Source: Blastocatellia bacterium (lineage in GTDB: Bacteria; Acidobacteriota; Blastocatellia; Chloracidobacteriales; JADJPF01). Taken from it: a DNA stretch of 7,305 nt. Below the pieces are notes generated by a model. That model was not told the origin of the DNA. It made no database searches and saw nothing but the letters and a program-made list of their open reading frames with translations. Positions 1-5,275 of the stretch are shown here, piece after piece. Location: contig JAHFUF010000246.1 of assembly GCA_023265235.1 (NCBI GenBank), forward strand, positions 1-7,305, in the 5' to 3' direction. Position 1 is the first letter of the stretch, and every line of letters begins with the position of its first letter. Made by a program: the position numbers and the translations under genes.

Positions 1-2
1 TA

Positions 3-743
3 ATAGTAGTAATAAATTTTATACCTACAATATATTGATTTCGAGGGGGGAGACATTATTATTTTTACTACCCATAATTACTTGATTCTATTACAGATAA
101 TCCTTAACTTAATGCCATTGCGGGACTGCTAGGGGCTTGTGCAATACTAACTCGTTATATAGGAATAAATATCCTTACAGCTTATTTATTTATTATTTGG
201 CAAAATCGGCACAAATTAACTTATAAATATTTGTTTTTACTTGCGTTATCACCACTAGGGCTAGTTATTGAATTACTAATAAATATTTATTATTTTGGTA
301 GCCCATTTTTTGTTGTAAGTGAACATAAAAATAACCCAGCGTCTATTCAAACTCCTTCATTTCCTCCTCTTCCGCTAAAAGAAGCTTTTAGCAGCCTTCC
401 TACTTTGCTAGGAAATTTACTGACAGGTGTTTATGATGACTATTTTATGATGACACTTGGTTGGAGTGCGATTTTTACATTTTTTGCTCTAATTATAGTA
501 GTTATTGGTTTTTATAAAAAACTTCCAAAAGATTATTCTGTTTATGCTTTAAGCTATATTTTATTTTTTTCATCTTTTACTTGGACAATTAGCGCACCAA
601 GGTTCACTTTACCGCTATTTCCTATTTTTATTACTTTATCAATGATTAAAAATCGACTTGTCTTAGGTCTGATAATAGCTATATTTTTTATTTTACAATT
701 ATATTTTACAAGGATTTTTGTTAATGGTAGTTGGGCATTTTGA
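3..743 (+). pseudogene. Decayed GT-C membrane glycosyltransferase (PIG-V / mannosyltransferase-like)
   Basis: The longest open piece runs from codon 108 to the TGA at 741-743 (211 codons). It reads as the second half of a polytopic GT-C transferase: a 'GLLGACAILTR' helix with the conserved-looking Arg at 153-155, an 'FGSP' segment at 294-305, several hydrophobic helices, and an 'APRFTLPLFPIF' motif near 591-626, matching the '(R)YLL..FP.F' motif of PIG-V-like mannosyltransferases. Such enzymes move a sugar from a lipid carrier in the membrane. The only ordinary in-frame start, TTG at 231, falls after the conserved LTR helix, so it is unlikely to be the true start. Upstream, family-like pieces lie in different frames: 'INFIPTIY' (12-35, then TGA at 36), 'ETLLFLLPIIT' (50-82, then TGA at 83), and TAA at 105 before the open piece. 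These fit the expected order 'FPT...F' then 'ESLFLLL' then 'GLL..LTR', so I infer decay in place rather than a short gene. Sequencing error is an alternative. The N-terminal half would lie left of the window. Confidence 0.62.
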
Positions 744-755
744 GAGGAAAAAATT

Positions 756-1772
756 ATGCTATTAATTGATGGTTCTTTTGGTGAAGGTGGAGGACAAATC
801 TTACGTACTTCTTTAGGGTTGTCCTTGGTTACAGGAACGCCTTTTCGCATAGAAAAAATTCGTGCTGGACGTAAAAGTCCTGGAATATTACGCCAACATT
901 TAACAGCAATTAATGCTGCTACTAAAATTGGACAGTCAGAGGTGTCTGGAGCCTCGCTTAATTCCCAACAACTAACTTTTATTCCTAAAAAAGTCTTAAC
1001 AGGGGACTATTCATTTGCAGTAGGAACAGCAGGTAGTGCTACTTTGGTTTTACAGACTATTTTACCTGCTTTACTGATAGCTGATGGGGCTACTAACTTA
1101 GTGTTGGAAGGAGGAACGCACAATCCTAGTGCTCCGCCTTTTGACTTTTTAGAAAAAACTTTTCTTAAACAAATTAACCGTATGGGAGCAAAAGTGACTG
1201 TAGAGCTAGTGCGACCAGGTTTTTACCCTGCTGGTGGCGGGCAAATTAAGGTACATATTGAACCAACTAAAAAGCTTAAAGGCTTTGAGCTTACTTCAAG
1301 AGGTGAAATTCTTACACGTCGGGCTAGAGCTTTAATTGCTTCTCTACCTACAGAGATTGCAGATAGAGAGTTAAGCTTTATTGGACAAAGAATGTCTTGG
1401 GATAAGTCCTGTTTACATAAAGAGATAATAACTAACTCTCGTGGGCCTGGTAATGTAGTTTTTATTGAGCTTGAGTGTGAAAACCTAACAGAAATATTTA
1501 GTGCTTATGGTGAACGTGGTGTTAGGGCTGAAGCTGTTGCAGATGAAGCAGTTAAAGAGGCTAGGCATTATTTGGCCGCCAATGTCCCAGTAGGAGAATA
1601 TTTGGCTGATCAACTACTTATTCCTTTTGCCTTAGCTGGAGAAGGAGCATTTACTACCTTTGGTCTTTCTTTACATACCACTACTAATATTGATGTGATA
1701 AAGAGATTTCTTGAAGTTAATATTAACACAACACAATTAGGTAAATTGTCCACTTTAATAGAGGTAAAATAA
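756..1772 (+). CDS. rtcA: RNA 3'-terminal phosphate cyclase RtcA
   Basis: RtcA uses ATP to turn a 3'-phosphate RNA end into a 2',3'-cyclic phosphate through a covalent enzyme-AMP intermediate; it acts in the cytoplasm in RNA end repair. The 338-residue length matches the family. Visible hallmarks are 'DGSFGEGGGQILRTSLGLS' at residues 5-23, 'RAGRKSPGILRQHL' near 37-50, 'VGTAGSATLVLQTILPAL' near 89-106, 'EGGTHNPSAPPFDFL' near 118-132, 'RPGFYPAGGGQ' near 153-163, and the C-terminal 'LHTTTNIDVIKRFL'. His307 of that last motif (codon 1674-1676) corresponds to the adenylated histidine, His309 in E. coli RtcA. All core motifs are present, so it should be active. The ATG at 756 is supported by AGAGGA at 743-748, seven bases upstream, which overlaps the stop of the preceding decayed gene. 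That spacing suggests the two once formed an operon with coupled translation. No rtcB ligase or rtcR regulator is visible. Function is firm; the RNA substrate is unknown. Confidence 0.96.
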   Translation: MLLIDGSFGEGGGQILRTSLGLSLVTGTPFRIEKIRAGRKSPGILRQHLTAINAATKIGQSEVSGASLNSQQLTFIPKKVLTGDYSFAVGTAGSATLVLQTILPALLIADGATNLVLEGGTHNPSAPPFDFLEKTFLKQINRMGAKVTVELVRPGFYPAGGGQIKVHIEPTKKLKGFELTSRGEILTRRARALIASLPTEIADRELSFIGQRMSWDKSCLHKEIITNSRGPGNVVFIELECENLTEIFSAYGERGVRAEAVADEAVKEARHYLAANVPVGEYLADQLLIPFALAGEGAFTTFGLSLHTTTNIDVIKRFLEVNINTTQLGKLSTLIEVK

Positions 1773-1894
1773 GCTTAAAAGAGATTTTAATAGGAAAAAA
1801 TATTGTCTTTCGTGTAAACTTGTGACAAAAATTATTCGTTTGCCAAATTTACCATACATAAGCAAATATTAATTAAAACTTCAGGGAGAAAGAT

Positions 1895-2551
1895 ATGTTT
1901 TGTCCAGGATGTGGTAAGGAAATTTTAGGGGATAGTAACTTCTGTAATATTTGTGGAGTTAATCTCCAAGCAGTGCATCAAGCAATAACTAATGCAACAC
2001 CAATACAACCACATCAAAATGAACCACAAGTTTCTAGCCAATGGTTATTAAAAATAGAAAAAGCACGCCACAGCTTAAAAAAACTTGCTTTGATACTTAT
2101 GGGATCAGGAATGATTTTTAGTATATCCCTAGCTATTATTGCAGAATTTGTTGGTCAATTTAGCTGGCAAGCAGGTCGCATAATAGAAAGAATTGCTCCA
2201 TTGGGAGCTTTGTTTATGTTAATTGGAATAATGACTTTAATATATCGCCGGGTTATGTATGGTGCTTCTAACGCAAAAATTGTATTTTTACAATCAGAGT
2301 CGCAGTCACAACCACTTTCACCAGAGCCAATAGCACTTCCTGCTAGTACATTATCAGAGAACTTCAACCCCCAAATCCCTCCAGGCAGACCACTTTTTCA
2401 AGATATGGCATCACAAACAGCTAGACAAGAACCTATTCCTATTGCACGACAAAACCATGATCCTGCTTACCCTTATCCACCTCCAACTGTAACAGAACGC
2501 ACTACTAAAGAGTTGAAACGCCCTCAAATAAAACCAACAACTAATTATTAA
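1895..2551 (+). CDS. Zinc-ribbon membrane protein with proline-rich tail, function unknown
   Basis: This 218-residue protein opens with a short zinc ribbon: CxxC at Cys3/Cys6 and CxxC at Cys17/Cys20, in the 'FCPGCGKEI...FCNICG' form common in small bacterial zinc-ribbon proteins. A polar linker (about 25-50) and a basic patch ('KARHSLKK', 56-63) follow, then two predicted membrane segments at about 64-87 and 99-117. After the second segment comes 'RRVMYG', and from about 130 onward a low-complexity tail rich in Pro, Gln and Ser, ending 'RPQIKPTTNY'. I infer a two-pass inner-membrane protein with both the ribbon and the tail in the cytoplasm, from the positive charges flanking the segments. 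The ATG is supported by AGGGAGA at 1883-1889. The 122 bases upstream contain no promoter I can call with confidence, though the gap makes it the likely first gene of the cluster with smr and the ABC gene (24 and 16 bases apart). I do not recognise a named family beyond 'zinc ribbon domain-containing protein'. Confidence 0.85.
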   Translation: MFCPGCGKEILGDSNFCNICGVNLQAVHQAITNATPIQPHQNEPQVSSQWLLKIEKARHSLKKLALILMGSGMIFSISLAIIAEFVGQFSWQAGRIIERIAPLGALFMLIGIMTLIYRRVMYGASNAKIVFLQSESQSQPLSPEPIALPASTLSENFNPQIPPGRPLFQDMASQTARQEPIPIARQNHDPAYPYPPPTVTERTTKELKRPQIKPTTNY

Positions 2552-2575
2552 AGATTATTAAAGAAATTAGGGTTA

Positions 2576-2887
2576 ATGAGCAAAGATAACTTTGATGAAG
2601 AAGGTTTTTTTGAGCAAGAGATTGTAGAACTACCAATAGAAGATACAATTGACCTACATAGTTTTTCCCCAAAAGAAATAAAAGTAGTTGTAGAGGAATA
2701 TCTCTATCAATGCCATGAAAAACGCTTTCCTATAGTGCGTATAATTCATGGCAAAGGCATAGGGGTTCAAAGAGAAATAGTTAGGAAAATATTAAGCAAT
2801 AGTCCGTATGTGGAAAGCTTTTCTGATGGTGGTTTAACAGGAGGAAGTTGGGGCGCAACAGTTGCTTACTTAAAGTATTTAGATTAG
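2576..2887 (+). CDS. Stand-alone Smr-domain protein
   Basis: This 103-residue protein is almost entirely a Smr (small MutS-related) domain, the fold at the C-terminus of MutS2. Characterised Smr domains bind or cut DNA or RNA; in MutS2 and related proteins the domain has been linked to suppression of recombination and to rescue of collided ribosomes. Visible motifs are 'IDLHSFSPKEI' (Asp26-Leu27-His28, the LDLHG motif with Ser-Phe in place of Gly), 'IIHGKGIGVQREIV' (HGKG at 58-61), and 'DGGLTGGSWGATVAYL' (84-99), matching the family's closing GG.GAT.V.L pattern. The first 22 residues are acidic and probably unstructured. The ATG at 2576 is the only Met in the protein and the only plausible start, but its ribosome site is weak: AGGG at 2569-2572, just three bases away. 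Lying 24 bases after the zinc-ribbon gene, it probably relies on read-through or coupling. Domain identity is firm; whether it is a nuclease, and on what substrate, is not shown. Confidence 0.92.
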   Translation: MSKDNFDEEGFFEQEIVELPIEDTIDLHSFSPKEIKVVVEEYLYQCHEKRFPIVRIIHGKGIGVQREIVRKILSNSPYVESFSDGGLTGGSWGATVAYLKYLD

Positions 2888-2903
2888 GTCGTTTTCATAG
2901 GTT

Positions 2904-3680
2904 ATGTTAAAAGCTGAAAATTTATGGTTTAGTTATAAAAATCCAGTTATTGAAGATGTCTCATTAACTATTGAACAGGGTAGTTTAGGTGTGTTAATTG
3001 GGCCTAATGGATCTGGTAAGTCTACTTTGATGAAAATGTTTGCAGCACTTTTAACTCCTAACAAAGGAAAAGTATTTTTAGCCAATCAGTTATTAAAAAA
3101 TATCTCTCGACGTGAATTAGCTCAACAAATAGGCTATGTTGCTCAAGAAACAAAGATAGAGTTTCCTTTAAGTGCTTTTGAATTTGTCCTACAAGGACGT
3201 TTTGCTTATGGACAAGGTTTTGGTTTTGAGCAAGACAAGGATTTACAACTTGCTCATAAAATTATGCAGCTAACATCTACAGATAGCTTTGTAGAAAGGC
3301 GAATAAATGCTCTTTCTGGTGGAGAACGCCAAAGAGTTTTTTTAGCCCGTGCTCTAGCTCAAGAACCAAAACTCCTGCTTTTAGATGAACCTACAGCAAA
3401 CCTAGATATTTCCCACCAAGTAGCCACGTTTAAGCTATTAAGAGAATTAACTCACCAACAAAACCTAACAGTTTTACTTATTACTCATGAACTAAACTTA
3501 GCTGCAGAATTTGCTGATAAGGTTTTTTTATTAAAGAAAGGTAGAGTTTTTTCTCAAGGAACACCAAAACAAGTTTTGGTTCAAAGTGTTTTGGAATCAG
3601 TGTTTGAAACACGCTTACTAATAGACAATAACCCTAAAAGCGGTGCTCCTAGGATTACTATAGTAGGACAAAATTACTAA
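2904..3680 (+). CDS. ABC transporter ATP-binding protein, FecE/BtuD/HmuV type (iron-siderophore, heme or cobalamin uptake class)
   Basis: This is a 258-residue cytoplasmic ATPase subunit with every nucleotide-binding motif intact: Walker A 'GPNGSGKST' at 33-41, Q-loop Gln81 after 'IGYVA', signature 'LSGGERQR' at 137-144, Walker B 'LLLLDEP' with Asp161-Glu162, D-loop 'ANLD' at 165-168, and H-loop His195 in 'LLITHELNLAA'. The 'FEFVLQGRFAYG' segment after the Q-loop resembles the 'V..GR.PH' stretch of the FecE/BtuD/HmuV class, and the 'GTPKQVL' segment and the C-terminal 'PKSGAPRI' tail also fit that class, as does the length. Such subunits drive a FecCD-like permease that takes up siderophore iron, heme or vitamin B12. 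No permease or binding protein is present, and the gene is followed by a convergent one, so partners must be encoded upstream beyond the window or elsewhere. Start ATG 2904 has only a weak AGG two bases upstream; it lies 16 bases after the smr stop and is probably co-transcribed with it. Class is firm; the substrate is undetermined. Confidence 0.93.
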   Translation: MLKAENLWFSYKNPVIEDVSLTIEQGSLGVLIGPNGSGKSTLMKMFAALLTPNKGKVFLANQLLKNISRRELAQQIGYVAQETKIEFPLSAFEFVLQGRFAYGQGFGFEQDKDLQLAHKIMQLTSTDSFVERRINALSGGERQRVFLARALAQEPKLLLLDEPTANLDISHQVATFKLLRELTHQQNLTVLLITHELNLAAEFADKVFLLKKGRVFSQGTPKQVLVQSVLESVFETRLLIDNNPKSGAPRITIVGQNY

Positions 3681-3696
3681 ATTACTAAATTGCTAA
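3673..3696 (+). repeat. Three tandem 8-base units across the ABC gene stop codon
   Basis: ATTACTAA occurs at 3673-3680 and 3681-3688, with a third copy, ATTGCTAA, at 3689-3696 differing by one base. The first copy carries the last two codons' end and the TAA stop of the ABC gene, so each unit repeats a TAA in a shifting frame. It looks like local slippage duplication. No function is evident. Confidence 0.8.
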
Positions 3697-3706
3697 AATA
3701 ATAAAA

Positions 3707-5041
3707 TTATTCTTTACTTGTAAGTCGAAAAATTAAAAGTATTGGTTTCCAATAAAAATCACAGACAATTTTAGAAGTTTTTGATGGGCGAGCTTTCCAA
3801 AAATTAGCTTTTCTAGCAATAGCATCTGTCATATTAATACCTGCAAGATTAGCATCAACAAATTGTGCTTCAGCCATATTAGCACGCATTAATTTAGCAA
3901 AACGTAGGTCTGCGCCAGTAAAATTAGCTTTGTTAAGATTGGCTGCTGTTAGGTTAATACCTGTTAGGTCAGCCTTTTCTAAACTGGTTCCAATCAATGT
4001 AGCTTTAGAAAGGTTAGCTTGACGCATTACTGCGGCTGTTAGCACAGAATTGTCTAAAATAGCACTTTCTAAATTGGCATCAGAGAATTTAGCTGCAATT
4101 AAGTTACAGTTTTTAAGCTTAATTCCACGTAAGTCCATTCCACGTATATCTATACCATTAAGGTTAGAAGAAACAAACTCTGCACCTGGAAATTTAGCGA
4201 CTCTTAGGTCTATTCCTTGAAAGTTAGCATTTTGAAAACGGGCATTCTCAAACCAAGTGTCTCTAATGTTAGCAGAAGAAAAAGAAACTTTTTCTAACCG
4301 TGCGTTATTAAACTTAGCCATTTGTAAAGTGACATTATCAAACTTTACTTCAATTAATTCTGCACCTTCAAAATCTGTACGTTGTAGGTTTGCACCAGCA
4401 AAGTCTGTCCCAATCATTTTTGCCCGACAAAACTTGGCAGAAAACATGTCAGCATCTCGTAATTTGGTGTATTTTAAGCTAGCACCGCTAAGATTAGCAT
4501 TACGCATGTTTACTTTGTTTAAGTCCATATTATCTAGGACTACATTTTCTAAGTTGGTGTTCTCAAAAACTGAACCAGATAAGCCTGTACCCTTAAAAGA
4601 AGCGTCTTTCATTACCGCATTAGAAAAATTAGCCAATTCTAAATTAGTTGCTTCAAACCTAGCTCCTTCCATTTGCGCTTCTTTGAGAGAAATTTTAGTT
4701 AAAGTGGCTCTATTTAATATACAGGCTTTCATATTGGCACGGTCTAGGATTGCATCGCGAAAATCAATACCAGTTAGGTTTGCTCTCTCTAAAGTAGCTC
4801 CAGTTAAATTGGCCCCTCGTAATATTGTGTCAGAGAAAGTAGCTAGCTTAAAAATCGCGCCAGATAAATTACTTCCTTCCATATTAGCTCGGCTAAGATC
4901 AGCATTAGAAAGATCTCTATTAGAAAGATCCATATTTCGTAAGTTAGCTCCAGTAAAATCAGGAGTACCAATCTTATTGGCTGCACGCCAATCATTCCAT
5001 TCAGAAGAAACTAACATTTGTAAGTGAACATTATTAGCCAT
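3707..5041 (-). CDS. Long pentapeptide-repeat protein (right-handed quadrilateral beta-helix)
   Basis: This 444-residue protein has three parts. Residues 1-29 form an N-terminal cap ending 'PDF', with 'WNDWR' at 15-19, a cap style I recall from other bacterial pentapeptide-repeat proteins. Residues 30-414 are 77 consecutive pentapeptides of the A(N/D)LXX type, with no insertion, deletion or register break. The central residue is Leu in 42, Phe in 22, Met in 10, Ile in 2 and Ala in one (repeat 76). Residues 415-444 are a non-repeat tail, partly hydrophobic ('YWKPILLIFRL'). At four pentapeptides per turn this gives about 19 turns, a rod near 90 angstroms long by the known 4.8 angstrom rise; the DNA-mimic MfpA is about half as long. 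There is no signal peptide, so it is probably cytoplasmic. The ATG at 5039-5041 has a weak GAGA eight bases upstream. Function is unknown: DNA mimicry, scaffold and regulator roles are known in the family, but nothing here chooses. It is convergent with the ABC gene. Confidence 0.95.
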   Translation of the reverse strand: MANNVHLQMLVSSEWNDWRAANKIGTPDFTGANLRNMDLSNRDLSNADLSRANMEGSNLSGAIFKLATFSDTILRGANLTGATLERANLTGIDFRDAILDRANMKACILNRATLTKISLKEAQMEGARFEATNLELANFSNAVMKDASFKGTGLSGSVFENTNLENVVLDNMDLNKVNMRNANLSGASLKYTKLRDADMFSAKFCRAKMIGTDFAGANLQRTDFEGAELIEVKFDNVTLQMAKFNNARLEKVSFSSANIRDTWFENARFQNANFQGIDLRVAKFPGAEFVSSNLNGIDIRGMDLRGIKLKNCNLIAAKFSDANLESAILDNSVLTAAVMRQANLSKATLIGTSLEKADLTGINLTAANLNKANFTGADLRFAKLMRANMAEAQFVDANLAGINMTDAIARKANFWKARPSKTSKIVCDFYWKPILLIFRLTSKE

Positions 5042-5054
5042 AAACTATATCTCA

Positions 5055-5083
5055 TTTATTTTCTTAATTTAAGGTACTCTCAA
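5055..5083 (-). promoter_or_regulatory. Possible promoter for the pentapeptide-repeat gene
   Basis: Read on the minus strand, TTGAGA (5078-5083) matches five of six bases of the -35 consensus and is followed after exactly 17 bases by AATAAA (5055-5060), four of six bases of the -10. It would place the transcript start only a few bases before the ATG, giving a very short leader, and the region is AT-rich enough for chance matches. Acidobacteriota promoter preferences are not well defined to me. Confidence 0.22.
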
Positions 5084-5128
5084 GAAGACTTTCGCTCTAA
5101 CAAAACTGTGAGTAAGATAAAATGCTAG

Positions 5129-5263
5129 GATATACTTAAGTTTGTTAGATGGGTATTTGCTGATGTCAAGAATGAGAGAAAGCATATTATAACCACATAT
5201 ATCAAAGAAATAGAATCAAAACCTGTCTGTTTTGTTGCAAAAGGGGAAATTGATAAGGTTTAG
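5129..5263 (+). pseudogene. Possible scrap of a small gene, family not identified
   Basis: The 234-base gap between the two minus-strand genes holds a plus-strand frame of 44 codons ending in TAG at 5261-5263. It contains no ATG, GTG or TTG start, yet its composition looks protein-like: 'FVRWVFADVKNERKHIITTY' followed by 'IKEIESKPVCFVAKGEIDKV'. The same frame continues upstream as 'EDFRSNKTVSKIKC' before a TAG at 5126-5128, so the frame would run from about 5075 if that single stop were absent. The 'K/RHIITTY' segment faintly resembles the '..VVTAY' end of small RelE/barnase-like toxin or nuclease domains, but that is impression only. It converges on the TonB-receptor gene, 12 bases away. It could equally be chance, since 44 codons without a stop is not rare. 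The rest of the gap shows no other gene and no strong hairpin. Confidence 0.3.
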
Positions 5264-5275
5264 CTCTCAAATTAA

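Noticed and set aside
554..850. 98-codon minus-strand frame across the decayed transferase and rtcA start
   Set aside because: It lies opposite the rtcA 5' end and its well-supported ribosome site; composition is not protein-like.
1773..1894. Promoter for the zinc-ribbon cluster in the 122-base gap
   Set aside because: Candidates such as TTGCCA or TTGTGA lack a good -10 at 16-18 bases; AT-rich sequence gives many partial matches.
2155..2367. 70-codon minus-strand frame within the zinc-ribbon gene
   Set aside because: It is a shadow of a well-supported gene, with no start signal or recognised motif.
3697..3711. AATAAT-AAA-ATTATT hairpin as a bidirectional terminator
   Set aside because: The stem is six A/T pairs with a three-base loop and no clean U run after it, too weak to call a terminator.
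4257..5027. 256-codon open frame on the plus strand opposite the pentapeptide gene
   Set aside because: It is antisense to a gene with a strict 15-base period; the repeated A(N/D)L codons on the minus strand avoid stops in this frame and create an artificial Ala/Leu/Ser-rich repeat. No ribosome site or family resemblance.
2576..5041. A combined defence or nucleic-acid system of Smr, ABC ATPase and pentapeptide protein
   Set aside because: The ABC protein is a standard importer ATPase, the pentapeptide gene is on the other strand, and no effector, sensor or mobile-element marker is nearby.
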